Below are positions 11,987 through 25,559 of a stretch of DNA of 64,000 nucleotides, piece by piece (the stretch's first letter is position 1; each line of letters opens with the position of its first letter). Made by a program: the position numbers and the translations under genes. The DNA is taken from contig OY728142.1 in NCBI GenBank assembly GCA_963277665.1, forward strand, positions 9,872,001-9,936,000. The letters are read 5' to 3'. The notes under the pieces are model-generated. The model was given only the letters and a program-made list of their open reading frames with translations. It was not told the DNA's origin and did no database searches. This stretch comes from Viscum album (Eukaryota > Streptophyta > Magnoliopsida > Santalales > Viscaceae).

Positions 11987-12286
11987 ATGTCCGGAACTAC
12001 AAATATTCATTTTAATGGTAAATGTGATTAAAAATGGGATAATTTTCCTCCTTAAAAAAATGAAATATTAACTAAAATAATAAACCTTGTGATTATTCCT
12101 AATATTTAATCATGATATATGATTAACAATGTAAACATTTTCAAGTATCCTTACTCAACAAATAAAAGGGATGTAGAATTTTATGGAAGGTATTGTGGTA
12201 ATAAAAATAGTTTTTATAAAATTATATTATATTTATGTGAAGAATTTATGTAGGATCACCTAGTAGAATGTATGAAATGATGTAGA
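11987..12286 (+). pseudogene. Gag-like remnant of B, N-terminal part
   Basis: Starts ATGTCCGGAACTAC (MSGTT), matching MEGTRR/MAGTRR of A1 and A3. It then translates with several stops but keeps the same order of residues as A1: an NFPP-like block, VIIPN, YMINNV, and then STNKRDVEFY, which pairs with SSNKRKMEFY of A1. The frame is cut at 12286 by the left end of the CACTA element and resumes with the second zinc knuckle at 26225. No capsid domain is seen, as in A1. Confidence 0.7.
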
Positions 12287-12640
12287 AACTAGTATAAAAA
12301 AGGCCTTTAGAAACTACTAAAATCCATTGCAAATGCCTATAGAGACTTCCCAATGTTTTCAAAGCATAAAATACCATAGAACCTTCATTTTTTCCTATAG
12401 TTTACTCAACATTGTGCATACAATATAATAGGTCATTGTTACCTATATAGACCTCTTTTCGGTGGTACGTATAGACCACCATGTGATTCCCTATACTTTT
12501 CATCATTTGGATACTATACTAGCTTGCATGGGATGACCTTTAGCGACTTCCATTTGGCAGTCACAATATACTAACATGTCATAGCCAATAGTGACTGACA
12601 TATAGCAGCCACTATTTATTTTTTATTTAAAAAAAAATTA
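12287..12640. other. CACTA left subterminal region
   Basis: It contains short direct and inverted motifs typical of CACTA ends: repeated (C)CTATAGA or TATAGACC units (12330-12500) and GCGACTTCCATTTGGCAG near 12542. The latter is followed by AGTGACTGACATATAGCAGCC in partial inverted order. Such subterminal repeats are transposase-binding sites in the family. The assignment here is by position and pattern. Confidence 0.6.
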
Positions 12641-12949
12641 ATAGAATAATTATTAAAAATACCATATTTCAAAAAACAAATCACAAATATGTAAAACCAA
12701 AGGCCCATATAACTTTTTTCCTCGTCATCTTCTAAGATGCACACCCATCATAGGCTAAAACTGCATGAAAATATTTAATAAAATAATTACAATAGTAAAG
12801 AAATATGAAAAATAATAACAAAAAGAAATAAAATATTTCAATAATAAATTTATATGATAGACCAAGGATATTTTATTTTAAAAATATATATATAATATCA
12901 AAGCATTGTTTAAAAATTTAAATCTACTTATTTTGAAGTTCCAAATAGA
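12641..12949. other. AT-rich spacer before the tandem array
   Basis: Almost pure A/T-rich sequence inside the CACTA element. No gene, repeat unit or motif is seen. Confidence 0.4.
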
Positions 12950-15900
12950 CCATTCGCCCGAATGATGTTTCATATACTTTAAAACGTCAAAAATAATTGA
13001 AATATGATTTTCCAATTATATCAATCCATTTCGAGATCATTTTTTATATATATGATCATTAGACGCATATGTTCCTATATTATAACACTATATGTTAGTT
13101 TTCTATCATATTGGGAAAATGAAACCTCTGATTGACATACCATCTACCAGGACATTTTAAAATTCATTAAATGGTTTTTTATATCACTGAATTTAGAGGT
13201 TGTTTGATTAGTTTTGACCCCCACCCCCATGATTTTAAAGGGCATCAACCATTTATAAACCCCGTATTTGGTCATTCTAGATAGGTTGTATGTCAGATTG
13301 AAATTCAGTCCCCTTATACACATAAAAATAATAATTATACATTTTCTCAGTGATTTCACATCATTAAAATTTATTTTTCTATTTTTCTAATCATTAAATG
13401 TGAATTTTTGTGTTTTACGACACAAAAACAGTGTTTTCAATCCTCCCGAGAAAACAAAATCTTCGATTGAAATTTTATCTGATCGAAAATTGCAATATTA
13501 ACACTACAGTTGATTTTATCTTATTTCATGAAATTCATATTTTTTTGAGTCAAAATTTAATCACATGTTCACCTTTTTAATGGATAAAATATCTTTAAAA
13601 ACACATATTTGATCATTCTAGACAGACTACACATTTGATTGATGATTCTTCTACCCATACCCATCATGAATACTAATAAGATGTTTGTATTGTTATTTCA
13701 TTCCATTATGGGGTTTTTTGGTATATATCTTTTCGTTAAACAAACATTTTGATTTTTATGGCCCTAAAATTATTATTTCCATCATCTCTAGAAACAGCAC
13801 CTTTGATTGATGTTTTTTCTACTCAATAATTTCACAGTTCACTAAAAAAAATTATTTCCCTATAATTCCATGACATTCAAAGGTTATTGAGTGGATTTTT
13901 ACCCCCACATATTATTAAAGGGTGAAAAACCTTTAAAACCCCCATATTCAGTCATTCAAGACAGACTTCATGTCTCATTGATGTGTCATCTCTTAATACA
14001 CATCAAAAATAATAATAAAATTATTCTACTCTAATTTATCGTCATTCTAATGTTGTTTTCAATGGAAAGGGCAGTTCAGCCCGTGTTTTGGTCTCTTATA
14101 ACAATAAAATTAAAAAATTTATCCTTCTGGGAAAATTCCTTCTCAAATTTACATTCCATTTACTAAACTATTTCAAAAGCCACACTAAGGTTGTTGTTGA
14201 CTAAATTCATGACATTCAGATTTTATTCAGTTGGTTTTGACCCCTAGACACACCATTTTAAAAGGTGTTAAACCATTAAAAATTGTATATTCAATCGTTA
14301 TGGATAGACCACACTTCTGATTTATGTACCATCTACTCTTACACATCATAAATAATAATAGGATGGTGTAATAGTTATTTCAATTCATTATGGTTTCTTT
14401 TCCAATATATCCGACCATTAAACACACATTTTGTTGTTTTATGATACTAGAATTTCATTTTTCATCATCCTGGGAAAAAGGTGCATCTGATTGATATACT
14501 ATATTCTCAAACATTTCACAATTATCTCTAGGATAATATTCTTTTGATTTCATCAAATTCAATGTTTTTCAGTTGGTTTTAACCCCTATATATTTTTATG
14601 AAGCGTCAAACCTATAAAACACATATATTAAATATTTCCTGACTAACCGCATTTCTGATTGATTGTCCGTCTCCTTGAACATGTCAAATATAATAATTAA
14701 ATGGGTTTCCTTCGATTACATGTAATTTGGAAGTATTTTGATATGGATCTAATTGTCAAATATGAATTTTGGGGTTTTTTGACACTAAATGCGGGTTTTT
14801 GGTCCTACCAAGAAAACTCAGCTTTGATTGATTTTCCATATGCTCGATCATCTTACAATTCACTCTACGATTGTTTTTGTCTGATTTCACAAAATTCAGA
14901 TGGTTTTTGATTTGATCTGATCTACGTAAGGGCTTTTTTATAGAGAATCAATCCTTTAAAAGAGTAATATTCGGTTATTACGGGTAGACTGCTCATCCAA
15001 TTGACATGTAGTCTACTCATACACATAAAGAAAAATAATAAGATGAATTTATTGTGATTTTATATCATTTTAATTTTGTCTTCTTGTATTTTTTAATGTT
15101 AAACTCAAGTTTTGGTGATGTATGACACTAGAAGTGTATTTTTCATCTTTCAGGAAAAATAGAACCTTTGATTGACATATTGTCTATTTTTAAAATTTAC
15201 AAATCACTCTTTGATAGTTTTAGTGTGATTTTAGAGAATTTAGAGGATGTTTGGCTGGTTTTCACCCCTGCATGTTTTTAAAGGGTGTTAAACCATTAAA
15301 AACCACATATTCGATTGTTTTATATAGAACACACATCTGATTGATGTGTATTCTTACTCATACAAGTCACAAATAATAATTATATGGTTATCTAGTGATT
15401 TCATGTCATTCCATGTTAATTTTCTATGGATCTTACCATTAAACATTCATTTTGGTCTTTTAAAATGCTAAAAGTGTTTTTTTGGTCCTATTATTAAAAA
15501 TCCCACTAATATTGACATTCTAACTACTCGACCACTACACAATTCAAAAAATTATTATTTTTTCAGATTTCACAATATTTGGATGTCGTTCGGTTGGTTT
15601 TGACCCTCAGACACAACTTTTTGAAAGGTGTAAACCTTTAATACTACATACTGGGTCCATTCAGTCATAGTGGTCATCTGATTGATGTTTCATATTCTAT
15701 TACATGTAAATACTAATAATAATAATAATAATAATACAGCTTTACTATAATTTCAAGTCATCCTGAGGTCATTTTATGTATATCTGACTATTAAAAGCAT
15801 GTTTTGTTTTTTTGTGACACTAAAATTGAATCTTCATCATCACAATAAAATAAATCCTTTAATTTACGTACTGTTTAATTGGCCATATCACAATTCACAT

Positions 15901-18095
15901 AGAGAATTTTATCATCTGATTTCATATAATTCAGAGTTTATTTGGTTTCTTTTTGACTCCTAGTGTGTTTTTAATGGGCATAAAACCTTTAAAAATCCAT
16001 ATTCTATCATTTTGAAGAAACCCCACATTGATTGATATGTAATATCTTGTAGACATAATAAATAATAATTAGACTATTATCCTATGATTTCACATAATTA
16101 TAGTATTTTTCCTTTGATCTAACCTTTAAAAATGTGTTCCGGTGTTTTATGACACTAAAAGTGTGCTTTTGGTACTGCTAAGAATACATTAGAATGGATT
16201 GGCATTCCGTTTGATCAACCATTCCAAAATTCACTCTAAATCTTTTTTTCTTCTGATTTCACAGTGTTTAGGTGTTGTTCGGTTGGTTTTTACCCCCTAA
16301 TACACCTTTTTAAATGTTATCAAACCATTAAAAAATTCATATTCTGTATTTTTGGAGAAACCTTTCATCTGATAGATGTTTCATCTTATAATACAATTCA
16401 CTAATTGTAATATTATTGTTTTCCTATATTTTCATGTCATTTTGAGATTTTTCACAATATATCTCACTATTAAAGACACATTTTGGTATTTTATAACACT
16501 AAATTTGTGTTTTTCATCATCCCATGAAAACGGATCCTCTAATTAACATAGCTTTTACTTGACCACTTCAAAATTAAATCATATTTTCTGTCTCGTTTCA
16601 TGGTATTTTGAGGGCTTTTGATTTGTTTTGAACCCCATTGTGTTTCTAAAGGTCATCAAACCTTTAAAAACTACACATTCAGACATTTTAGGTAGACCGG
16701 TAATCCGATTGACATGTCATCTTCTCATACATATTAAAAACAATAATAGGGTAATTTTCAAGTTATTTAAACTCATTTATAGATTTTTTCTATATATCTT
16801 ATTATTAAACACATGTTTTGGTGTTTTATGACACTAAAAGTGTGTTTTCAGTCCTCCTAGGAAAAACCATATCAGATTGACATATCATCTCCTATACAAT
16901 TTCACAAACTTTTTTTTGTATGCTTTCTCAGAATTTTGATTTCGTTCAGTTGGTTTTCACCCCCAGACACAAATTTTTAAAGGGCGTCAAAACATTAAAA
17001 TCCACATATTTGGTCATTCCAGGAAAACCATTCATATGATTGAATAATAATCTAATCATACATATAACTATAATAATATGATATTTATACTATAATTACC
17101 AGTTATCATGATATCTTTTGATATGTTTCATATCGTTGAATGCATTTTTGTTGATTTATGACACTAAAATTGTGTTTTTCACCATCCTAGGCCAACTAAA
17201 CCTCCCATTAATATATCTTCTACTAGAAAAATTCAAAATTCAGTCTATGGTTGTTCTAGTATCATTTCTTATATCTAGGAGTTCATTTAGTTGGTTTTAA
17301 CCCACCTTGTGTTTTTTAAAGAGAATAAAACCATTGAAAACCACATATTCAGTCATTTCATCTAGACTCTTCATCCGATTGACATTTCATTTTCTATTAT
17401 ATGTCATGACAAATAACAATATGGTTTTACTATGATTTCAAGTCATTATGATGTCATTTTATATATATTTGACCTTAACATGTATGTTTTTATGTTTTAT
17501 GATAGTAAAAGTGTTCTTTTTAACCTATTGACAAAAAAAAATTCGATTGACATCTCTTCTGCTTGACCATTTCAAGATTCACTCTACATTTGTTTTCATA
17601 TGACTTCATGACATTTAGATGTTTTTTTGGTTGGTTTTTACCCCCATATAAACCTTTTTAAAAGGCGTCAAACCTTTAAAAATATTATATTTGGTTGTTT
17701 TGTGAAAATATTTCATCCTATTGATGTGTCATCAATTCATAAAAATCACTAATAATAACATTATGGGTTTTTTATAATTTCAATTCATTTTGACATTTTT
17801 TTTCTATATATATGACTATTAAATGAACATTTTGTTGTTTTATGAAACTGAAATTACATTTTTTCATTCCTGGAAAACAATACCATTGATTGATGTACCT
17901 TCTACTCAACCATTTCAAAATTAACTATACATTTTGTGTGGTCTTATTTCATATCATTTTGTGGTTGTTCGGTTGGTTTTTACCACGCATGTGTTTTTAA
18001 AGGGCATCAAACCATTAAAAACCACAAATATTGAGTCAATATGGGTAAATCACTCATCTAATTGACATATCACCTTCACATACATTTCATGTGGT
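12950..18095 (+). repeat. Tandem array of ~340-bp units in alternating dimers
   Basis: The phrase TTTAAAGGGCRTCAAACCATTAAAAAYC recurs near 13240, 13580, 13913, 14260, 14597, 14940, 15275, 15622, 15966, 16306, 16645, 16976, 17313, 17655 and 17995: 15 units at a spacing of 331-347 bp. Each unit also holds GTAGACC...TGATTGA(C/T)(A/G)T, TTTTATGACACTAAAA, and TTCRGTTGGTTTTGACCCC. Alternate units differ consistently: one type has CCC(A/C)AGACACAC before the AAAGG phrase (14250, 15617, 16300, 16970, 17648) and the other has GTGTTTTTAAAGG (14590, 15270, 15960, 16640, 17307, 17990). The true period is therefore a ~680-bp dimer. It lies wholly inside the CACTA element. Confidence 0.9.
15714..15735 (+). 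repeat. (AAT)n microsatellite
   Basis: Seven consecutive TAA/AAT triplets expanded within one unit of the tandem array. Other units have only two to four AAT triplets at this place. Confidence 0.9.
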
Positions 18096-21000
18096 TATTC
18101 ATGAATTTATCTCATACACTCTTAGACAACACTCCAATGAGGAAAAATTATAATAATTTATTACCAAAAAAACATCAATATCTACTATTAACACATTATC
18201 TCCACCAATTCTTGATTATGTCAATTGAAATTCTAAAATTCAACTAAAAAACCTCATCACTATATAACATCTTAATTAATCAATAATTATGATATCTTGA
18301 TTTAAATATAATTATAGATCATAAATCACTAAAAACAACTATATAAATTAACTTTGAAGCATTGTATTTCATATTCTTCATTATTTTACTTTGTTCCTAA
18401 ATATTCAAGGATTCCAGTTATATGAACATATTCAAACCAATTTCATGACATGTTCCGAGTTGTCACATCCTATTTACACTTATTTCTACACTACTCTTTT
18501 TCATCTAGTCATGAATCACCATTATGTATTGTACTGTAGAAAAACACTTCTCACCATCACTTAATTATTTATTTCTAATTCAAAATCCAATAATTAACTC
18601 ATGTTGGATAATTATTCACTTTATTGTGAGACATAAAATAAAATAATGTCTTTAAATAACAGTTCATGTGGTTTTCGTATGGAATTATTATAGTGGGACT
18701 ATCTAGTGTGTCAACTAAAAACCCAAAAACATACTTAATAATTTCCAATTATTTTAATACTGTAATAATAAATAAATATCCACATGATATTTTACTAAAA
18801 TATTTGTAGTATGAGGGAGATGTTTGTATTTTTTATAGAATTTATTATTAAATTATGGGAATTGTGAAATATGTTATGTTGCAACCATAGATATTTTATC
18901 ACTATTGACTTTGAGTGAATATTTTTATGAATTAAATATATGTAATCACTACATAACTATACATATAATTCCATGTGAAATATACATAAAACTTACATAT
19001 AAATTTCTAATAAGTTATTTCTCCTTGACTAAAAATCACTCTGCTACAACATATTTATATAACAGTAATTGTGTAGGATCCCAAAACATTGTTTTATGGT
19101 TATAAGCATTAAACTGAAAGCTAGAATAAGATTTCTTAATTGGTGAAGAAAAGAATTTTTTCACTACAACTACATACACTATCATTCCTCAAACAACCCA
19201 AAATAATGATTTTAAGAAGGATATCATGACATATTTATCAAAACCATACTCCATAATCCATAGGTAATCGTAGTTTCGAATGATGGAGACAATCCTCGGG
19301 GAACAGAAATCGTAAAATTGCACAGACAAATTCTACTCAAGTGGAATACATAAGAACTTTTAATTTACATATATATCACTAAAAAACAACCACTTACATC
19401 AAATTGTGTTATACTATATGGTTAAAATACATTATTCTTATGAATTTCATTGAGAGATAATACACATTTAATGAATTATACTCATTTATAGGAAACATTA
19501 ACAAGGATATTGTAGTAGAATAGTGTTTAATTAAAACCATGAATGGTTGTTAAGTTTTTCTATCTATGTTTAATGTTTTCCCATAATTCTATTGTATGTT
19601 AAAAAAATTATCCACTTAATACAAAATATCAACTCATAATGGATGATCATACTTTTAAGAGGGAATAATAACTTATGTTATAGAGAATTAAGAGAAGAAA
19701 GATAGTGATTGATTATTGAAATATTTATTTTTCTTGTTAATTTAATGTATTGATACATTATTATATTTTGATTAATATTTTTTTACTAAAATGTTTTTTA
19801 TTAGATAAAAAAATTATTGTTGGATACCCAATGTGATAGAAAAATATTAGAGTATGATATTAGACATTATTTATATTCTATAATTTATGTTGGTACTTAA
19901 TTAAATTTAGTTTAATTATAGTCTTGGTGCTATTTGGAAATAAAATAAATAGTATATTATTAGTTAAAATTTACCGAGTAAAGATAAATTACCTTAAGAT
20001 ATTCTTTTAATAAATCAATTCATTCAACTAAACATTTTAATAACGATATATTTTTTAGGAAAACTAATTAGAATTTATTCAACCATATTTAATTAAATAA
20101 AAGCTAATTCATTGTCTAAGTTCAATTTTTATAAAATTCTTTTCAAATTTTGTGTTCAATATTTTGAAATTTTTAACTGAAATTTATGAAAGAGTCGCAT
20201 GTTTTGGATTTGTGACCCATTCTCAGTGGATTGATCATGGACTCCCCACTACGATTCTATGTTTTAGTAGTTTCAGTAGTATAAATATAATAAATATTAT
20301 TTTTTAATGTTTGAATCTCTGTACACAAGAAAATATGATTCTTAGTGGTGTATAATATATTTGGTAAACCTTTTGGTGATAAGAACAATTTGACTAGATT
20401 AAATTCCTAGTATTAATTTATTGGTTCAATTATTTTAAATTTCCTATTTTTTTCAACTTTATTTTTTATGTGTGTGGGTGATAATGTTTTTTTTATTATA
20501 ATAATAGGTTCACAAACCATGCTCTTCATATTTGATTGATATTTTTAGACAGAATAATACCTTTATATTTCATCCATGATATTCAAATCTACCTTTTAGC
20601 CTTTAAAATTTATGATGATAGACTTAGTACCCATCGTGATGAATAAATAGTTCAAAAAAATCTTATAAATCCTGGAAAGTAGAATAATAGATGGAATTTA
20701 TAGAATATAGGATTCTTTTAGTTGATGAAAAATTGCATGCCTGGTGAGGCCTCTGGTTCCATAATGAAGAATGATAAAACCAATGAACAAAATCATTGGA
20801 ATAATGGAAACATCATAAAATCCCCTAAAATTTCTTAAAAACGAATTTAAATGTAACACATAATTAATATGGTAACTAGATTTATTACTCGAGAAGACTA
20901 CTAGTAATTTCAATCAGTAAATATATTTTCAATTAAGATAAAATTCACCATAAGATAAAAAAGGATCAACATATTTTATTGAAGCATAATATGAAAATAT

Positions 21001-23489
21001 AAGTACACATATAAAACCTTTAGTTGAAATTATTTCTAAATTATCATTGAATTCAGATTTTCCAAACACTATAAGTATTGTACTATTAAAATCTAGATAC
21101 ATTAGTATCATGGGAAGAAACTAGAAATGATGAATTTCTGTGTCTTGATATCCAATCTAAATTAAATATGTTATTTTCAACAATTTCACATTAATAAAGA
21201 TTAACATGGAATTAATGATAATTGTGATGATTTAGATGATAAACACGAATGATGATAAATATTTCCTTGAAAATGAAGAAATTAAAGATAATATAAAATC
21301 TGAAATTAAACCCACTCTCAATGATACTTACTTACATATGATGATGAATCATATAGATATTTGTTTCCGCTTTATGAACTATTTGGACTGAAACTTCCAA
21401 ATCCTAATTTTCTAATTCATCAATATCTCCTCATGTTTGATGTTTTTCACTGTTACACAGTTATATTGAACAAATTCTGAAAAAATACTTTGATGAAACA
21501 TTAAAATATACTATGAAAATATTAAATGTTTTTTTGAAAAGTATTAATACCAAAAAACATTCAAATGTAAATAAAAATAAACAGCGCTTGTTCCACATAA
21601 AAAATGTAATAATTTTGAAATATTATAATGAAGCATAGAATATATTAATTCACTGGAGGAATATAATAATAAAGAAAAAAATATTGATAATAGTCCCCAA
21701 CATATATATGTCATTGAATGAGTAGATTCATTATACCATTTATTCATCAGCACAAATGCATTGTCTTGTTCAAGGGAAAAACTCAAGGGACTATTATAAT
21801 CAAATAGTGATTTTTAGTAGACACGTATGAAACATAAACCTGAGTTATGGTTTTTTATAACATTTCTAATGACCTTAGAATTCTATAGTTAAAATTCATC
21901 TTTTATTATAATAATGAACTGTATATTAGAAATAAAATATTTTAAAATAGTGAATAGACTGTGAATAAAATTCAATAAAATAAAATGAAAACGAAGAATG
22001 ATATTTTAATTGAATCATTCTAACTGATTTGAATTAAAAAATATTTTGGTTTATCTATAGTTAAAATTTTCAACTTAAACATAATATAATTAAATGTGAG
22101 GCCACTTATATATTTTCTTAGATATGTTGAAGTATGTAGTGAAATAATAAAAGTGTAGAAACATATAAAATATAAGACATATCATGTTATGAAATAATAT
22201 CATAAAATTTTCATTAAATGAATAAATTAACTATATCACTTGAACAAGCCTGTTATGAAATAATATCATAAAATAAATTAAATAGAGATAATGAATAATT
22301 ATTTTTAATTAAACTTATAAAATGTAAGAAACTTAATTTTTATGAAACTGAAACATAACTATAATATCATCTAATGTATCTAGATACAAACATTTTCCTT
22401 CCACAAACTGGAATACCCATTGGAAAATACTCTTAAGCTAGAATATCATTTAAAGTGAAAGCCATTGATGTTTAGTAGGGTCTATTAGAGCCATGGATTT
22501 TGAACACCATTGCTTTAATTTTAATGAAACTCATGGATATATAAGAATAAAAAAATAATGGTAAAAAATTCTTTAATTTATTATTGTCATAAAAATGAAC
22601 ATACAACTTCAAAGTAAAAGTAAATTTTTCATGAATATATAATCAATAAAAACCATGAATTATAAATAGACAATAATAAATTATAAAAAAATACCATGAA
22701 CCATAAAATTAACAATTATAAGACCCCAAAAAAGTTATGATTTCTAATAAGATTACCTGGAAACATGAAGCAGATAAAGATATATATATATTTGGTAACA
22801 TTAGAATACTGAGAAAGTGAATAAAATAAATAATTCACTACCCATTAATTAAAGGATAGGGATGATAAATTGTAATTTGGAATTAGTATCTGAATCAAAT
22901 GGATTACCTTTTTTTAGGGCCCCAAGTTGGATTATCTGGAGAATGTTTTAGTGTAATATGAATTTAAATGAAAAAATACAACACCAAAATGTGAAATAGA
23001 GATCATAGGACTAATTTTATTTGATAAGGTGACAAAAATAACTAGATAGATGTGGTGTTTAAAATAAATATGAACACCTATATAGATAACTCCATGCATA
23101 TATTTGATTTGAATGAGGATTTTTTTTAAAATTTGGTGATGGAAGAAAGCTAGATCAACTATTAGGAAGTAGATATTTGGAAAAAATTTCAAAAAAATCA
23201 AATGAAATTCATATCTATTTATTGAGAAGATGGTGAATTTCCCATTATATAGGTGAGGAGGTGTGGCCGATACATATCATTGAAAGATCTATAGTCACAT
23301 GACATGCTACAAATGGAAGGTAGTATATATAAAAAAATATTTATATGATAGTGTAAATATATTTTTAAGAAATATAATCTGAAAATTTAATGTAGACTAT
23401 TATAGTGATCAAATATTAGGATGATATAGACAACAGATAATATATAGCAATTAAGTCTCTATATATAAACACTGCATAATTGAGAAATT
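18096..23489. other. CACTA interior, no recognised gene
   Basis: This is 5.4 kb of AT-rich sequence between the tandem array and the LINE. A transposase (TNP2-like) would be expected in an autonomous CACTA. Only short frames exist, for example minus-strand stretches at 20698-20913, 20929-21111 and 21544-21786, which are hydrophobic and low in complexity. I recognise none as transposase. Either it is decayed beyond reading by eye or the element is non-autonomous. Confidence 0.45.
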
Positions 23490-23500
23490 ACTAAATAAAA
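23490..23500 (+). repeat. Target-site duplication, left copy, of LINE at 23501
   Basis: ACTAAATAAAA, identical over 11 bp to 24732-24742 at the other side of the LINE fragment. The length is usual for L1-type target-primed insertion. Confidence 0.75.
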
Positions 23501-24731
23501 ACCCTGTTGATTCTTTTTCAAGAAATTGTGATGAGCGAGGTACCGGATGTTTGCTTCTTCACGGAGGCTACTTATGGTAGGTTCAGTGTCCGCGACTACA
23601 GGAGGTTACTTCAAAGAGAGAGACCCATGGTGGAAGGGGGACAGGTGTGCTGGTGCAAGGAGATTCCGACGCGGATGAACTTCTTGGTGTGGAGAGTCAT
23701 TAACATAGCACTCCCGACGGAGGAGAATATCCAGAGGAAAGGGATATTTTTGGCGTCCCGTTGCTACTGCTATAAAGTTCCTTATATGGAATCAACGGTG
23801 CATCTCTTCTTACAAGGACAATGGGCCACTCTACTTTGGTCCTCATTCTCCAATTCGCCGCTTAAAGATGGAGTGCATAGGACCTGTCTGGAGTTTGTGG
23901 TGGCCTGGTTCTCGGGGACACACAACAGGGCCTTGGAAAAGTCGATCAGGGCCATCGTCGTGGTGGTTGTCTGTTAGGTCCTGTGGGTGGCACAAAACCA
24001 GGTTATACTAGGCTCTAAAAGGTCCCCTATTTTCTTACTGACTAGGATCAAAACGCTCATTGTGGAACTTTCATACTTGGTGAAAGGGGGGAGGGATTCG
24101 GTGGAGATCTGTAATTTCCTTAGGAAACCTTGCAGGCCTCAAATAAGGGAGGGCATTTGGATAAAATGGAAGCCACCTATCCAAGGGTTGAAACTTAATA
24201 TCGATGGTTCTTTTATAGTGGGAGTTATGAGAGGTAGAGGTTTTCTTCGAGACTGTTGGGGCTCAGTGTTTGTTGACTTTAGTGCTTTTTATGGTCCTGG
24301 TAACTCCTTGAGGGCTGAGGCCTGGGCACTTCTTTCAGGCCTTTCGGTCTGCAAGAGGAGGGGCTTGAAGGTGACGGATATTGAATCTGATTCAGAGGTT
24401 CTGGTTAGGGAGTTGCAGGGAAGTTATGGGACTCCTTGGGACCTAACCTACATTATTCGAAGGTGCAAGGAAGAAACTCGACATGGAAGATCTATTCATC
24501 ATAGCTGGAGAGAAGCTAATTTTGCAGCTGACTCGCTGGCTTGTTTGGGAAGACAGGAGGATCCTCTTATTATTTATGATAGTCTTCAATCCCTTCCCCT
24601 AAAGTTTTTATATGTGGTTCAAGGGGATGCCCTGAGACATCACCATTTTAGGCCCCCTTGAAGGGTTTTCCTTGTTTTCCCTTGTTTCTCTTTTAAAATA
24701 TTAAAAAAAAATAACTTTCAGACCAGACCAG
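23501..24731 (+). mobile_element. Young 5'-truncated L1-type LINE
   Basis: A 1.23-kb insertion that is far more GC-rich than its neighbours. It is coding up to 24661, has an A-rich tail (A9 at about 24702-24710) and is bounded by the 11-bp duplication ACTAAATAAAA. Only the 3' end of ORF2 is present, as expected from incomplete reverse transcription. About 20 bp, including GACCAGACCAGA, lie between the A-run and the right duplication, which is unusual. It is nested in the CACTA element and is the youngest clear insertion in the window. Confidence 0.8.
23507..24661 (+). pseudogene. LINE ORF2 C-terminus: zinc-binding RT region and RNase H
   Basis: One frame runs from 23507 to the TGA at 24659-24661, broken only by a TAG at 23975-23977. 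Plant LINEs usually have Trp there (VLW-A-N context), so this is a TGG to TAG change. The first part is the zf-RVT region: MNFLVWRVINIALPTEENIQ, then RCYCYK...VHLFL, with the cysteine pattern partly lost. The second part is an RNase H (RVT_3) domain with the acidic residues of the active site: D in NIDGS, E in RAEAWALL, D in ESDSEV and D in NFAADSLA. RT and endonuclease are missing because of 5' truncation. RNase H degrades the RNA strand during cDNA synthesis. The fragment cannot mobilise itself. Confidence 0.9.
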
Positions 24732-24742
24732 ACTAAATAAAA
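24732..24742 (+). repeat. Target-site duplication, right copy, of LINE
   Basis: ACTAAATAAAA, an 11/11 match to 23490-23500. Confidence 0.75.
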
Positions 24743-25559
24743 TAACATATGTGTGATTCAATCAATAAATAATCTATATTATACATGTCAAGTAAAAATT
24801 TAATAAACCCATACATTTGAAGGAATTTAGATAAACACATTATCTATTAACGGTGAAATTTAATCACAAAGTGAGAATAATAGTCTATTGGAAACTAAAT
24901 ACCAAAGGTATGGGATGAATAATATTCATCAAACAAAAGAGTCATTAGACACTCATTCACTATACATAACAGGTAATTTTTTTACAAAACCCTAATGGAA
25001 TTAAACATAAGATTTATTTTTATTTTTAAATATATTATAACATATATTAATAAATTCCTTCCAAAAAATTCAATATATTTATTATCAATATTAACCACTA
25101 TTATGGGTTTAGTGGGAACCCTCACAAAATAACCATTACAAGACTAAAAACTCCTTAAAATAAAAATACATCAAAGGCCCTTATACATTCTAGAACACTA
25201 AAAAAACAAATATACAAGATTTATCTTTATTTTAGAGAGAAACTAAGAGTTCCATTAGTGCAATAAACCCACTCCACATTTTGGCCACTTACTAACACAT
25301 GTGAGAATCAATACCCAAAGCTCTAAAAAAGGAACACCTCTATGCAAGAGATACTATCTCACACCAAGACAAAGATGTACCAAATGCCAACACTAGTTCC
25401 TTATAGTGATCATTCCTAGGACATAACAATATTACTGTGGAAAATATTTGATTTCTTGAGTTTAATATATAAAAAGAATAAACTCTATGGATGTAGATGA
25501 GAAATTGAATACAACATAAATGACATCAAATGGAAATGAAGTACCAAAAAATGGAATTT
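24743..25559. other. CACTA interior right of the LINE, no gene seen
   Basis: AT-rich DNA that is richer in A than in T on this strand. It holds no recognisable frame or motif and continues the CACTA interior after the LINE. Confidence 0.4.

Noticed and set aside
13240..17995. Array units as leader repeats of the LTR type
   Set aside because: Unit length (340 against about 190 bp) and sequence differ. No GGAGACGGTAG core is present.
12950..18095. CRISPR-like array
   Set aside because: Units are ~340 bp, diverged and contiguous, without identical short repeats and unique spacers. It is plant nuclear tandem repeat DNA.
20698..21786. Hydrophobic minus-strand frames as membrane proteins
   Set aside because: AT-rich codons give Phe, Ile, Leu and Tyr by chance. 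No conserved motif, and no continuity between the frames.
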